A stretch of 64,000 nt of DNA from JAIBJN01 sp963784175 (GCA_963784175.1 CAWAQJ010000010.1:62001-126000), one strand, 5' to 3'; shown: positions 26,042 to 36,254, counted from the first letter of the stretch. A program made the numbers and translations. Notes: generated from the sequence alone by a model not told the origin.

Positions 26042-26783
26042 GATCGAGCGTGCCTCCGACGGGAAGCACGTGAACGTCGACCTGGGGTGCGAGCTCGGCG
26101 GCCAGGCGCTCGAACTCCTCGGCCGGAGCGCTGAGGAACGCCGGCGGCGTGCGGCGCTTCGACGTCAGCGGGTAGTACGTCCCCCAGTGGATCGGAACCG
26201 CGGCGCGAGGGCGCAGGACGGCGAGCGCCTCTGCGGCCCGGCGCGGATCGAGGTGGCCCGCGCCGATCGACGGCCCCCAGCCCCAGATGGGCACGAGCGC
26301 GACGTCGAGTGCGCCCGCGATCTCGGCCATGCCCGGAAAGAGGTCGGTGTCCCCGGCGAAATACACGTCGCGGGAGCCCGCGACGACGTAGCCGAGCGCC
26401 TCGGCCTTCTTCCCTACGATCCGGCTCGAAGCATGCTCGGCCGGGACGGCGCGAACGGTGACGGCCCCGACGGCCGTCTCCTCGCCGGCCGAGAGCTCGA
26501 CGACCGACCGGAAGCCCTGGCGGGAGACGAGCGACCCCGCGCCTCGGGGCGTGACGACCGGGATGGTGCGATCGAGCTGCCGCAGCGACGGCAGATCGAG
26601 GTGGTCGTAGTGGAGGTGCGAGAGCAGGACGACGTCGACCTCGGCGGCCTCCCCGGCATCGAGCGGCGCCGACCGTCGTAGGTGCAGCACCTGCTTCCGC
26701 AGAAGCGGGTCGGTGAGCGCGAGCACGCCGTCGAGCTCGATCAGGACGGTCGAGTGCCCGAGCCATCGCACGCGGTCGGCCAT
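26022..26783 (-). CDS. Metallo-beta-lactamase fold hydrolase (UlaG-like)
   Basis: A 253-residue MBL-fold protein. It has the metal motif SHLHYDHLD (H-x-H-x-D-H), a later His in PAEHASSRI, and YFAGDTDLFPGM (Asp ligand), plus PIHWGTYYPLTS near the C terminus. This subtype includes UlaG lactonases and NAPE-PLD-like enzymes; the substrate is unknown. ATG 26783 shares a base with the stop of the upstream epimerase gene. Confidence 0.9.
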   Translation of the reverse strand: MADRVRWLGHSTVLIELDGVLALTDPLLRKQVLHLRRSAPLDAGEAAEVDVVLLSHLHYDHLDLPSLRQLDRTIPVVTPRGAGSLVSRQGFRSVVELSAGEETAVGAVTVRAVPAEHASSRIVGKKAEALGYVVAGSRDVYFAGDTDLFPGMAEIAGALDVALVPIWGWGPSIGAGHLDPRRAAEALAVLRPRAAVPIHWGTYYPLTSKRRTPPAFLSAPAEEFERLAAELAPQVDVHVLPVGGTLDLRGSGA

Positions 26784-27727
26784 CAGCCGAAGGCCTCCCG
26801 CAGGCCCGACTCGAGATTTCGCGGCGCGTACCCGAGCTCCCGGCGCGCCTTGTCGTCGCGGCCCCAGTACGTGACACCGTCGGAGGCAGAGACGAGGTCG
26901 GCGACGCTCAGCCCGAGCAGGGGACCGAGCGGCGTCGCGAGCCGGACGACCCAGGTCGGCACCGGGACGATCCGTGCCTTGTGGCCGCCGGCGTCGAAGG
27001 CCTTCTCCACCGCATCGCGCAGCGTCCCGAGCTCGCCGCCGAGCACGTAGGACTCCCCGATCTGACCACGGTCGTGCGCGAGGAGGATCCCTTCGACCAC
27101 GTCGTCGACATACACCCAGTTGAGGCCGACGCCGCCGAAGGGCAGAACGACGCGCTTGCCGAGCACGCCACGCTCCAGCATCCCGCTGATAGCCGTGTGG
27201 TCTCCGGGCCCGTAGATCCCGCCGGGCTGGACGACGACGATCGGCGCGCCGCGCGCGATCCGCTCCCGCGCCGCGCGGTGGGCCAGCGCCTTCGTCTCGT
27301 GATAGAGCGAGACGTACTCGCCGTCGGGCGCCTCGTAGGTCTCGTCGACCACACTGCCGTGCGTGTCGCCGAAGGCGACGTTCGACGAGACGTAGACGAT
27401 GCGCGCGGCGCTCGCATCCACCGCCGCGTCGAGCACGTTCTCGGTGCCCGTGACGTTGGCCGCGACCAGGAGGTCGCGATCCGACTTGCGCACACCGTTC
27501 CGGTAGATCGCGGCGACGTGGAAGACGCCGTCGCATCCCTCCATCGCCGCTGCCAGCGCGTCCCGCGACGAGAGGTCGCCCTCGACGATGGCGCACCCGA
27601 GCTCGCGCAGCCGGCCGGCCTTCGCGGGATCGCGCACGAGCGCCACGACCTCGTCGCCGCGTGCCCGGAGCCGCGCGGCGAGCCTTCCGCCCACGAATCC
27701 GGTCGCACCGGTGACGAACGCCCTCAC
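26783..27727 (-). CDS. NAD-dependent epimerase/dehydratase
   Basis: A 314-residue extended SDR: TGATGFVGGRLA at the N terminus (nucleotide loop), VYVSSNVAFGD and the catalytic YHETKALAH (Y-x3-K), then GGIYGPGD. It resembles dihydroflavonol/hopanoid-associated sugar reductases; the substrate is unknown. The GTG at 27727 overlaps the yhhQ-like stop (GTGA), giving a coupled chain yhhQ-epimerase-MBL. Confidence 0.9.
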   Translation of the reverse strand: MRAFVTGATGFVGGRLAARLRARGDEVVALVRDPAKAGRLRELGCAIVEGDLSSRDALAAAMEGCDGVFHVAAIYRNGVRKSDRDLLVAANVTGTENVLDAAVDASAARIVYVSSNVAFGDTHGSVVDETYEAPDGEYVSLYHETKALAHRAARERIARGAPIVVVQPGGIYGPGDHTAISGMLERGVLGKRVVLPFGGVGLNWVYVDDVVEGILLAHDRGQIGESYVLGGELGTLRDAVEKAFDAGGHKARIVPVPTWVVRLATPLGPLLGLSVADLVSASDGVTYWGRDDKARRELGYAPRNLESGLREAFG

Positions 27728-28386
27728 GTTCGCGCCTCCGCGGCCCGCGGCATGTCGAAGACGTCGACGCCCTCGCTTCGCTTCAGCCAGTTCGTCACCA
27801 GATAGGTGATGGGCGTGGCCAGCGCCTCCCAGGCGACCTTGATGACCCACGTGGTCACGATCGTGTCCAGGAGCGGGGCACCCGTCCCCGCGAACGCGAT
27901 CGTCACGAACAGCGCGCTGTCCAGTCCCTGCCCGACGAGCGAGGATCCGATCGTCCGGGTCCAGAGAAAGCGCCCTCCCGTCGCCACCTTCATGCGCGAG
28001 AGGACGTAGGAGTTCGTCAGCTCGCCGACGAGGTAGGCAATGAGCGAGGCGACGAAGATCCGCCACGTCGTCCCCAGGACGGTCTCGTACGCCTCCTGGT
28101 TCTCGAGCCAGAAGTCGGCGGCGGGGAGCCGCAGCGCAATCTGGATCGCGCCCACGGCGAGCACGTTGCAGGCGAAGCCGAGCAGGATGACCCGCCGGGC
28201 GGCCCGGAACCCGTAGACCTCGGTGAGCACGTCCCCGAGCACGTACGCGAGCGGGAAGAGGACGTTGCCCGCGTCGAACACGCGCCCGCCGACCTCGGCC
28301 AGCTTGACCGCGATGATGTTCGAGACGACGAGCGACGTCACGAACAGCCCGACGATCGTGACGAAGCGCCAGGAGAGACCGTTCAC
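27724..28386 (-). CDS. yhhQ: Queuosine-precursor transporter / VUT family
   Basis: A 220-residue membrane protein with six helices. Family features: VSNIIAVKLAEVGG, FPLAYVLGDVLTEVYGF and the C-terminal ALFVTIAF..IKVAWEALATP. Members import queuine or preQ0/preQ1 for tRNA modification. The start overlaps the proline dehydrogenase stop by four bases. Confidence 0.92.
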   Translation of the reverse strand: MNGLSWRFVTIVGLFVTSLVVSNIIAVKLAEVGGRVFDAGNVLFPLAYVLGDVLTEVYGFRAARRVILLGFACNVLAVGAIQIALRLPAADFWLENQEAYETVLGTTWRIFVASLIAYLVGELTNSYVLSRMKVATGGRFLWTRTIGSSLVGQGLDSALFVTIAFAGTGAPLLDTIVTTWVIKVAWEALATPITYLVTNWLKRSEGVDVFDMPRAAEART

Positions 28387-29292
28387 GGCTTCAGGCGCCG
28401 GAGGGTGTCGCGAGCGACGTAGCCGGCGACCTTGGGGTTCTCCTGAAGGCGCCGGAGCGAGTACTCGTACCAGTCCCGGCCGTAGGGCACGTAGACGCGC
28501 AGGGTGTGCCCGCCGCGGACGAGCTCGTCGGCCAGAGCTTCGCGGACGCCGAGGAGCATCTGGAACTCATACCGCTCCGGGCCCAGGCTCCGCTCCTGGA
28601 TCAGGCGCAGCGCCTCGGCGACCAGCGACTCGTCGTGCGTCGCGACCGCAACCTTCGCCCCGCCCTCCCAGAGGGCCGTCATCGCCTCGACGAAGGCAAA
28701 GCGGATGGCTTCGTCGCCCTGGTAGGCGATCTCGGCCGACTCGACGTAGATCCCCTTGCAGACGCGGACGTTGGGCCTGAGGGCGACGAGGTCGAGGACG
28801 TCGTCGAGCGTGCGCCTGAGCATCGCCTGGAGGACGATCCCGACGTTGTCGTGACCCTCGGCGCGCAGCGCCCGGTAGAGGTCGAGCGTGGCCGTGGTCG
28901 TGCTCGAGTCCTCCATGTCGATGCGGACAAACCTGCCGTTCTCCGCGGCCTTGTCGACGATCGCCCGCACGCTGGCCGCGCAGAGCGTCGGGGTCGACGG
29001 CGAGCCCCAGCGCGGTGAGCTTGACGCTCACGTTGGCGTCCAGCCCCTCGTGCTCGATGGCGGCCATCGCCTCCTCGTACTCGCCGCGGATGGCAAGCGC
29101 CTCCTCGCTGCTCGCGATCTCCTCGCCGAGGACGTCGAGCGTCGCAAGCTTCCCCGCCTCGTTGAGCCTGCGGACGACCGCGATCGCGTCGTCGAGCTCG
29201 GGGCCCGCGATGTAACGGTCGGAAAGGCGGCGCACGACCGGCCTGGGGACGGCCGGCAGCACCCGGACGATGGCGCGGTCGAGCAGGGCCAA
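28383..29292 (-). CDS. putA: Proline dehydrogenase, frameshifted
   Basis: FAD-dependent oxidation of proline to pyrroline-5-carboxylate. The N-terminal part runs to VSVKLTALGLAVDPD; the rest (VRAIVDKAAENGRFVRIDME, YQGDEAIRF, FQMLLGVRE, YVPYGRDWYEYSLRRL) is in another frame. One extra base at about 28984-28986 explains the break. Corrected length is about 303 residues, normal for a stand-alone (PRODH) enzyme. No ATG is near; TTG 29292 is the best start. No P5C dehydrogenase lies nearby. Confidence 0.88.
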
Positions 29293-29402
29293 GGCTCGGT
29301 GGAGTTTAGGAGGGATTGCCGGGCGACGGCACCGTCTCGATCCGCCGAGCCCTCCAGAACAAGCTCCTTGCCGGTCGGCGCCCTTGCACGCACAATGGCG
29401 GC

Positions 29403-29699
29403 GTGGAGAACCACCTGGAACACGAGGAAGCACACGAGCCTCGGCCCCGGCGGAGCGCGACGGACCTCGTGCTCGGAGCGATCGTCGCCCTGCTCTTCGC
29501 CGCGGCGGTCGTGGTCGCGGCAGTACTCGTCTTCGACCTGAACCCGGCCGCGCCGGTGGTCGTCGTCGTCGGCGCCATCGTCGGCGGCTCGTACTCGATC
29601 CGGCACGTGAAGGACACGGCGCTCGAGGCCGCCTCGATCGGCCTCATCGTCGGCGGGCTCGCAGCGCTCCTGCTCTGGCCGCTGTTCGACGTCGGCTAG
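29403..29699 (+). CDS. Small membrane protein
   Basis: A 98-residue protein with a charged N terminus (ENHLEHEEAHEPRPRR) and two or three hydrophobic segments (LVLGAIVALLFAAAVVVAAV; AASIGLIVGGLAALLL). No family recognised. GTG 29403 is preferred over an in-frame ATG at 29316 that would sit over the divergent proline dehydrogenase leader. Confidence 0.65.
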   Translation: MENHLEHEEAHEPRPRRSATDLVLGAIVALLFAAAVVVAAVLVFDLNPAAPVVVVVGAIVGGSYSIRHVKDTALEAASIGLIVGGLAALLLWPLFDVG

Positions 29700-29765
29700 C
29701 TCGACGCGTTTGGACCTGGCGATCCGGGTATAGCCCTCCCCGAAAATCGACACAGGGGGGCCTCG

Positions 29766-30101
29766 ATGACGACCTATGAGAGCGTCACGGGAAGGCGGCC
29801 GGAAACGAACGGCCGCCCCGCCGAGGATGAGCGAATAGCGCTCGACCGCCTATCGGCCCGCCGTTTGCGCGTGGCCCTCGTCCTCACGACGGCGATGCTC
29901 GTCGTCTACTTCACCTTCATTCTTTTGATCGCGTTCGACAAGAGCCTGCTCGGCCGCATGATCACCGACGGGCTCAGCCTCGGGATCCTGCTCGGGGTAA
30001 TCGTGGTGCTCGCCACGTGGGTCCTCACCTGGACCTACGTCGCCTGGGTGAACCGGCGCTACGAGCCGGCCGCCCGTGAGATCAGGGAGCGTGCGCGATG
30101 A
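29766..30101 (+). CDS. DUF485 membrane protein (ActP partner)
   Basis: A 111-residue protein with two transmembrane helices (VALVLTTAMLVVYFTFILLI and GILLGVIVVLATWVLTWTYV) and the terminal YVAWVNRRYEPAA of DUF485/YjcH. These genes nearly always precede actP, as here: the actP start overlaps its stop by four bases. A GGGGGG purine run lies nine bases before the ATG. Confidence 0.92.
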   Translation: MTTYESVTGRRPETNGRPAEDERIALDRLSARRLRVALVLTTAMLVVYFTFILLIAFDKSLLGRMITDGLSLGILLGVIVVLATWVLTWTYVAWVNRRYEPAAREIRERAR

Positions 30102-31693
30102 CGGCGCCCTTCGCAGCCATCGGCGATCCGTCTGCGATCGCCATCTTCTTCTTCTGCCTTTTCATCCTCGTTGCGCTCGTGATCAGCTACTGGGCCGCGC
30201 GGCGCACCAAGACGACCGAGCAGTTCTACGCCGCGGGACACCAGGTCAGCGGCTTCCAGAACGGTATGGCGCTCGCCGGCGACTACATGAGCGCCGCGAG
30301 CTTCCTCGGCATCGCAGGCCTGGTCGCCCTCTACGGTTTCGACGGCCTCATCTACTCGATCGGCTTCCTCGTCGGCTGGCCGATCGTCCTCTTCCTCATC
30401 GCCGAACCGCTCAGGAACCTCGGCAAGTACACGTTCGCCGACGTCGTGGCGTACCGCCTGAAGCAGACGCCGGTACGCATGGCCGCCGCGGTCGGCACGC
30501 TCTCGGTCGTGATCTTCTACCTCATCGCCCAGATGGTCGGGGCCGGGGTGCTGATCACGCTCATGTTCGACATCGACTATGCGATGGCCGTGGCCATCGT
30601 CGGCACGGTCATGCTCGTCCTCATCCTCTTCGGCGGCATGATCGCGACGACCTGGGTGCAGATCGTCAAGGCGACGCTGCTCCTCGGCGGCGCGCTCGCG
30701 CTGGCCCTCTGGGTGCTCTCGTACTTCAGCTGGAATCCGCTCGAGCTCTTCGACTCGGCCGCCACTGACAACGGCGAAAAGGTGCTCGCCCCCGGCGACG
30801 CGGTCGTGACCGGCTCATGGGACGCCGTCTCGCTCGGCCTGGCGCTGATGTTCGGGACAGCGGGGCTACCGCACATCCTCATGCGCTTCTACACGGTCCC
30901 GGACGCGAAGGCCGCCCGCACGTCCGTCAACTGGGCGACGTTCTTCATCGGCGGCTTCTACCTCCTGACGTTCGTCCTCGGCTTCGGCGCGATGGCTCTT
31001 GTCGGACAGGGGACGATCACCGGCGTCGACGAGGGCGGCAACATGGCCGCGCCGTTGCTGGCGCAGGAGGTCGGCGGCGAGCCGTTCCTCGGCTTCATCG
31101 CCGCCGTCGCCTTCGCCACCATCCTCGCGGTCGTGGCGGGCCTCGCGCTCTCGGGCGCGGCAGCGCTCTCGCACGATCTCTGGGTGAACGTCGTCCGCCA
31201 CGGCGAGGCGCCCGAGCGCGAGCAGCTCAGGGTCGCCAAGATCGCGACGGTGATCATGGGCGCGACCGCGATCGTCCTCGGGATCGCCCTCGAGGGGCAG
31301 AACGTCGCATACATGGTCGGCCTCGCGTTTGCGATTGCCGCGAGCGCGAACTTCCCGGCGCTCCTGATGGCCATCTTCTGGCGCCGCTTCACGACGTGGG
31401 GCGCCGTGGCGAGCATCCTCGTCGGCGCGGTGTCCGCGCTCGTGCTGATCTACCTCTCGCCGACCATCCAGGAGGACGTGCTCGGCAACGACTCGTCGCT
31501 CTTCCCGCTGAAGAACCCGGCCCTCATCTCGATGCCGCTCGCGTTCGTGACCGGCATCGTCGTCTCGCTCCTGACGCGTGATGTCGAGGCGGAGGAGAAG
31601 TTCTACGAGGCGGAGCGGCGGATCATCGTCGGCGCTCCCCCGCAGGCTGTGCCGGCGGAGGCAGCCGTTGCGCACAGGAGGCCGACCGGGTAG
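30098..31693 (+). CDS. actP: Cation/acetate symporter
   Basis: A 531-residue sodium:solute symporter (SSS) with about 13 helices. RRTKTTEQFYAAGHQVSGFQ, NGMALAGDYMSAASFLGIAG and GTAGLPHILMRFYTV are hallmark blocks of ActP. It imports acetate and related short monocarboxylates with a cation. Lies between DUF485 and acs, so uptake and activation are in one unit. The C-terminal tail of about 40 residues is charged and cytoplasmic. Confidence 0.96.
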   Translation: MTAPFAAIGDPSAIAIFFFCLFILVALVISYWAARRTKTTEQFYAAGHQVSGFQNGMALAGDYMSAASFLGIAGLVALYGFDGLIYSIGFLVGWPIVLFLIAEPLRNLGKYTFADVVAYRLKQTPVRMAAAVGTLSVVIFYLIAQMVGAGVLITLMFDIDYAMAVAIVGTVMLVLILFGGMIATTWVQIVKATLLLGGALALALWVLSYFSWNPLELFDSAATDNGEKVLAPGDAVVTGSWDAVSLGLALMFGTAGLPHILMRFYTVPDAKAARTSVNWATFFIGGFYLLTFVLGFGAMALVGQGTITGVDEGGNMAAPLLAQEVGGEPFLGFIAAVAFATILAVVAGLALSGAAALSHDLWVNVVRHGEAPEREQLRVAKIATVIMGATAIVLGIALEGQNVAYMVGLAFAIAASANFPALLMAIFWRRFTTWGAVASILVGAVSALVLIYLSPTIQEDVLGNDSSLFPLKNPALISMPLAFVTGIVVSLLTRDVEAEEKFYEAERRIIVGAPPQAVPAEAAVAHRRPTG

Positions 31694-31702
31694 AACGGCG
31701 GC

Positions 31703-33683
31703 ATGACCGAAACCCGTTCCGAGTCCACCGACTCCGCCATCGACGCGCTGCTCCTCGAGGAGCGCAAGTACCCGCCGCCGCCTCGAGTTCGCAGCGCAGG
31801 CGAACGCGCAGCCTGAAATCTACGAGCGCGACTTCGAGGAGCTCTGGGAGACCGAGGCCCGCGAGCGGGTCACCTGGTTCGAGCCGTTCACGAAGCTCTA
31901 CGAGTGGGAGCCGCCGTACGCGAAGTGGTTCCTGGGCGGCAAGCTCAACGTCTGCTTCAACTGCGTCGACCGCCACGTCGAGGCCGGCAACGGCGACAGG
32001 GTCGCGTACTACTGGGAGGGCGAGCCGGAGGACGAGCGGCGGACGATCACGTTCGCCGACTTGCAGCGCGACGTCGTCCGCTTCGCCAACGCCCTCAAGG
32101 AGCTCGGCGTCGGCAAGGGGACGCCGGTCGGGATCTACATGGGGATGGTCCCCGAGCTCCCGGTGGCCATGCTCGCGTGCGCCCGCCTCGGCGCGCCGCA
32201 CACGGTGGTCTTCGGTGGCTTCAGCGCCGACGCGCTCTCCGACCGCTTGAACGACATGGAGTGCGAGGTCCTGATCACCCAGGACGCGGGCTGGCGCAAG
32301 GGCGGCGAGGTGCCGCTCAAGCGCAATGCCGACGAGGCGCTCGACCGCTCTCCGGGTGTGCGGACCTCGGTCGTCTGGCGCCGCGTCGGCTCAGACGTCG
32401 AGATGCGAGAGGGCCGGGACGTCTGGGCCCACGAGATCGTCGAGGGCGCGAGCGACGACCCCGAGACGTGCCCCTGCGAGCCGATGGACTCGGAGGATCT
32501 CCTCTACCTGCTCTACACCAGCGGCACGACCGCGAAGCCGAAGGGAATCGTCCACACCACGGGCGGCTACCTCGTCGGCATCGCGACGACGCACCACTAC
32601 ATCTTCGACGTGAAGCCCGACTCGATCTACTGGTGCGCCGCCGACATCGGCTGGGTCACCGGGCACAGCTACATCGTCTACGGGCCGCTCGCGAACGGAA
32701 CGACCGGCGTCCTCTACGAGGGCGTCCCCGACTATCCGGACCGCGAGCGCTGGTGGTCGATCATCGAGCGCTACAAGGTCGACATCCTCTACACGGCGCC
32801 GACGGCGATCCGGGCGCACATGAAGTGGGGCCCCGAGCATGCGCAGAAGCACGATCTCTCCTCGCTCCGCCTCCTCGGATCGGTCGGCGAGCCGATCAAC
32901 CCCGAGGCCTGGATCTGGTACCGCGAGCACATCGGCGCCGAACGCTGCCCGATCGTGGACACGTGGTGGCAGACGGAGACGGGGATGGCCATGATCACGC
33001 CGCTTCCGGGGACCACCACGACGAAGCCCGGCTCGGCGACGAAGCCCTTCCCGGGCGTCGACGCCGCCGTCGTCAACGACAAGGGCGAGGAGGTCGGCCC
33101 CGGTGGAGGCGGCTATCTCGTCCTGCGCCGGCCGTGGCCCGCCATGCTCCGCGGCATCTACAAGGACCACGAGCGCTTCGTCGAGACGTACTGGAGCCGC
33201 TTCGACGGCATGTACTTCGCCGGCGACGGCGCCCGCATCGACCGGGACGGCGACTTCTGGCTCATGGGCCGCGTGGACGACGTCATGAACGTCTCCGGCC
33301 ACCGCATCTCGACGATCGAAGTAGAGAGCGCGCTGGTCGACCACCCGAAGGTGGCCGAGGCGGCGGTCTGCGGGCGCAAGGACGAGACGACCGGCCAGGC
33401 CATCGTCGCGTTCGTGAGCCTCAAAGGCGGCGAGGAGGGCTCGCCCGAGATGATGGCCGAGCTGCGCGAGCACGTGGCGACGAAGATCGGCAAGATCGCG
33501 CGCCCGTCCAACATCGTCTTCACCCCGGAGCTGCCGAAGACCCGCTCGGGGAAGATCATGCGCCGGCTCCTGCAGGACGTCTCCGAGAAACGCGAGCTCG
33601 GCGACACGACGACGCTCGCCGACCCGACCGTCGTCGAGGAGCTCAAAGACAGAGCGACGAGCGAAGGCTCACAGGAGGGCTAG
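31703..33683 (+). CDS. acs: Acetyl-CoA synthetase, frameshifted near N terminus
   Basis: AMP-forming acetate-CoA ligase. The ATG at 31703 gives about 26 codons ending ERKYPPP; the continuation LEFAAQANAQPEIYERDFEE is in another frame, consistent with one extra C at about 31771-31782. The rest is complete: YTSGTTAKPKG (P-loop), DTWWQTETG, and TRSGKIMRR containing the lysine that is commonly acetylated. Without the frame change the length is about 659 residues, as expected. A TTG at 32061 would give a 540-residue truncated protein. Confidence 0.92.
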
Positions 33684-33690
33684 CGGCTTC

Positions 33691-34629
33691 GTGGGCGTGG
33701 AGATCGCGCCTCTCGCGGACGAGCACGTCGAGGGCGCGGCCGGGCTGCTCGCCTCTCGCCACGCGCGTCACCGGGAGGTGGAGCCGCTGCTCCAACCGCT
33801 CGGGGACGCGCGCGCGGAGATCGAGCGCGCCCGCAGCCCGGAAGGGACGTCGGGGGTGGTCGCGCTCGACGGCGGGGAGGTCGCAGGGTTCCTCGTCGGC
33901 GCATTCCGCGAGGACGACTATTTCGGGCGCCACATCTGGGTCGGGCACGGCGCCCACGGCGCGCGCGAGCCCGAGATCGCGCGGGACCTCTACGCGGCCG
34001 TCGCCGGAGACTGGGTCGCCGGCGGTGCTTCCCTCCACCTCGCCCTCGTCCCCGCAGTGCCGGAGCTCGCCGACCCGTGGTTCCGGCTCGCCTTCGCGCA
34101 CATGCAGGTGCATGCGATTCGCGAGAGCGGCGCCGAGCCTCGGCCTGCGACGGGCGGACTGGTCGTCCGGCAGGGAGGCGTCGAGGACCTCCGGGCGGCG
34201 ATCCCGCTCCTCACGCTGATCTGGGAGCACCACACACGCTCGCCGACGTTCACCGGGCTGGTCGTTCCGGATGCGCAGGCGTTCCTCGCCGACTGGGAGG
34301 AGACGCTCATCGAGTACGACTGCGTCTACTTCGTCGCGGAGCTCGAAAGCAAGGTCGTCGGCCATCTGGCCCTCTACCCGGAGGAGCCGAATCTCGCGAC
34401 GCCGCCCGGCTCCGTCTACCTGGCCGTGGCGGCGACGCTGCCGGAGGCACGCGGTCTCGGCGCCGGAGTCGCGCTGACCGAGACGGCGCTCGCCTGGGCC
34501 CGCGAGGCCGGCTACGAGGCCGTGCACACCGACTGGCGCATGGCCAACCTCGAGTCGTCGCGCTTCTGGCCGCGCCGCGGCTTCCGCGAGACGTTCTACC
34601 GGCTCGCCCGGCGCGTCGAGATCGGCTGA
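33691..34629 (+). CDS. Tandem GNAT acetyltransferase
   Basis: A 312-residue protein that appears to hold two GNAT folds. The C-terminal one is complete: AVAATLPEARGLGAGVALTE (acetyl-CoA loop) and NLESSRFWPRRGF near the end. The N-terminal half (VVALDGGEVAGFLVGAF) looks degenerate. GTG start seven bases after acs; acs-associated acetyltransferases can modify Acs lysines, so a regulatory link is possible but not shown by sequence. Confidence 0.82.
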   Translation: MGVEIAPLADEHVEGAAGLLASRHARHREVEPLLQPLGDARAEIERARSPEGTSGVVALDGGEVAGFLVGAFREDDYFGRHIWVGHGAHGAREPEIARDLYAAVAGDWVAGGASLHLALVPAVPELADPWFRLAFAHMQVHAIRESGAEPRPATGGLVVRQGGVEDLRAAIPLLTLIWEHHTRSPTFTGLVVPDAQAFLADWEETLIEYDCVYFVAELESKVVGHLALYPEEPNLATPPGSVYLAVAATLPEARGLGAGVALTETALAWAREAGYEAVHTDWRMANLESSRFWPRRGFRETFYRLARRVEIG

Positions 34630-34655
34630 GTCCGACTCGGGCGTTTTCCACTCTC

Positions 34656-34726
34656 GGCACGAAGCGCGCGCCACCTACGCGGTTTCCGCCGTTACGCTCG
34701 AAAGCGGGAGGAGGGCGGGGTGCCCC
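34656..34726. repeat. Conserved intergenic element, copy B
   Basis: Second copy of the element at 6533-6604. It is in the same orientation, here 12 bases beyond the 3' end of the minus-strand lysE-like gene. Shared with copy A: CTCG-CACGA, GCGCGC, CGCG-TTT-CG, GTTACGCTCGAA, GCGGG-GG-GGG and GGGGTGCCCC. The plus strand can form small hairpins (GCGG-TTT-CCGC; CGCT-CGAA-AGCG) before the G-tract. Confidence 0.55.
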
Positions 34727-34737
34727 TAGAGATAGAG

Positions 34738-35379
34738 CTACTTGCGCTGAGGCCCAGTGAGCGCAGCGGTCACGCCCAGCAGGACGAGGACCGTCCCGGA
34801 CACCCAGCGCTCAGCGCGAAAGAAGAGACGGCTCCCGCGCAGCCACTCCGACGCCGTGCCGGCGGCGAGCGCGTAGAGACCGTCGCTGACCATGGCGATG
34901 AGGATGAAGAGCAGGCCGAGGACGGCGATCTGGAGCCCCACCGACCCCTCCTCCACGACCACGAACTGCGGCAGGAACGCGAAGAAGAAGAGGGCGGTCT
35001 TCGGGTTGAGGATGTTCACGACGACCCCCTGGGCGAAGAGCCGGTCGAGCTGCCGCGGCGGGCGCTCGCCGGTCGTCTCGAACCGTTCGCGCGTGAAGAG
35101 CTTCCGCAGGCCGAGGAACACCAGGTACGCCGCGCCCGCGTACTTGACGACGTTGAACGCGACCGACGACTGCACGAGCAGCGCCGAGAGTCCGAGCGCC
35201 GCCGCCGCGACGTGCACGAGTCCGCCGACCTGGATGCCGAGCATGGACACGAGCCCCGCGGTGCGGCCATGCTCGATCGACTGCGTCACGATGTAGAGGA
35301 CGGCCGGTCCCGGGACGACCAGCAGGGCGACGGCCGCGGCGACGAACACCGCGAGAGTGCCTGGATCGGGGAGCGGCAC
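34738..35379 (-). CDS. LysE/RhtB-family amino-acid exporter
   Basis: A 213-residue membrane protein with six helices; VPGPAVLYIVTQSIEHGRTAG near the N terminus (the conserved PGP-region) and NILNPKTALFFFAFLPQF are diagnostic (quoted in parts: ILNPKTALFFFAFLPQF). Exports an amino acid or homoserine derivative. The GTG start shares one base with the stop of the 97-residue gene upstream. Confidence 0.93.
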   Translation of the reverse strand: MPLPDPGTLAVFVAAAVALLVVPGPAVLYIVTQSIEHGRTAGLVSMLGIQVGGLVHVAAAALGLSALLVQSSVAFNVVKYAGAAYLVFLGLRKLFTRERFETTGERPPRQLDRLFAQGVVVNILNPKTALFFFAFLPQFVVVEEGSVGLQIAVLGLLFILIAMVSDGLYALAAGTASEWLRGSRLFFRAERWVSGTVLVLLGVTAALTGPQRK

Positions 35380-35672
35380 TACCTCTCCCGCATGAAGCCC
35401 TGGCGCGCGGCCGAGACGAGCGCAACCGCCTCGGGGAAGAGCACCCGCATCCCGTCACGAAGCGCAACCGCCTGCTCGTCGGGCGAGCCCTCGACCGTCA
35501 TCTGCCTGAGGGCGGCGCCCGTGAGCTCGACGGCCGTGTTCAGGGTCAACGTCGCGAACTGCTCGCGCTGCGACTCCTGCACGGCCTCGGTCTGGCGCTC
35601 CGCGAACTCGCGCAGGCCCTTCATCAACTCGTCCGGATCCCCTCCGAACGGAAAGCCGAATCCGCCTTCCAT
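35379..35672 (-). CDS. Small soluble hypothetical protein
   Basis: A 97-residue helical protein: Gly/Phe-rich start MEGGFGFPFGG, then helices with EFAERQTEAVQESQREQF. No family recognised. ATG 35672 has AAAGGA nine bases upstream, which fixes the start. Coupled to the lysE-like gene and divergent from the ferritin gene (41-base gap). Confidence 0.72.
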   Translation of the reverse strand: MEGGFGFPFGGDPDELMKGLREFAERQTEAVQESQREQFATLTLNTAVELTGAALRQMTVEGSPDEQAVALRDGMRVLFPEAVALVSAARQGFMRER

Positions 35673-35713
35673 CGGTGTCCTTTCGTCGTTCCTTCCACGT
35701 AATGTACGCACCG

Positions 35714-36250
35714 ATGGCAGCCGGCCGCTTCGCAGATGCCCTCAACGAGCAGGTCGCGAACGAGTTCGCGGCCTCGCAGCAGTACGTCGCCATCGCCGTC
35801 TACTACGACTCCGAGACGCTCCCGGGCCTCGCCGCGCACTTCTACCGCCAGGCGCTCGAGGAGCGGAACCACGCGATGATGCTCGTCCAGTACCTGCTCG
35901 ACGCCGACCTCGACGTCACGATCCCGGCAGTCGCCGCCCCGAAGACCGCGTTCGGCGACGCGGTCTCGCCGGTCGCGCTTGCACTCGAGCAGGAGAAGCA
36001 GGTGACCGAGCAGATCGTCAGGCTCGCGAGCCTCGCGCGCGAGGAGGACGATCTCGTCGGCGCGCAGTTCCTCGACTGGTTCCTCAAGGAGCAGCGCGAG
36101 GAGGTCTCGAGCATGTCCGCGCTGCTCGCGATCGTCACGCGGGCGTCGGAGTCGAACCTCCTCCTCGCCGAGGAGTACCTCTCGCGGACCCAGATCGGCG
36201 ACGAGGGCGTCGATCCCTCCGCCCCGGGCGCCGCCGGCGGCGCTCTCTAG
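35714..36250 (+). CDS. ftn: Non-haem ferritin
   Basis: A 178-residue four-helix iron-storage protein. The di-iron site is visible: NEFAASQQYVAIAVYY (Glu on helix A), HFYRQALEERNHAMM (Glu and His of helix B), and DWFLKEQREEVSSM (helix D). It oxidises Fe(II) and stores ferric mineral in a 24-mer shell. ATG 35714 is preferred; ATG 35702 is also in frame. Confidence 0.94.
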   Translation: MAAGRFADALNEQVANEFAASQQYVAIAVYYDSETLPGLAAHFYRQALEERNHAMMLVQYLLDADLDVTIPAVAAPKTAFGDAVSPVALALEQEKQVTEQIVRLASLAREEDDLVGAQFLDWFLKEQREEVSSMSALLAIVTRASESNLLLAEEYLSRTQIGDEGVDPSAPGAAGGAL

Positions 36251-36254
36251 CCAC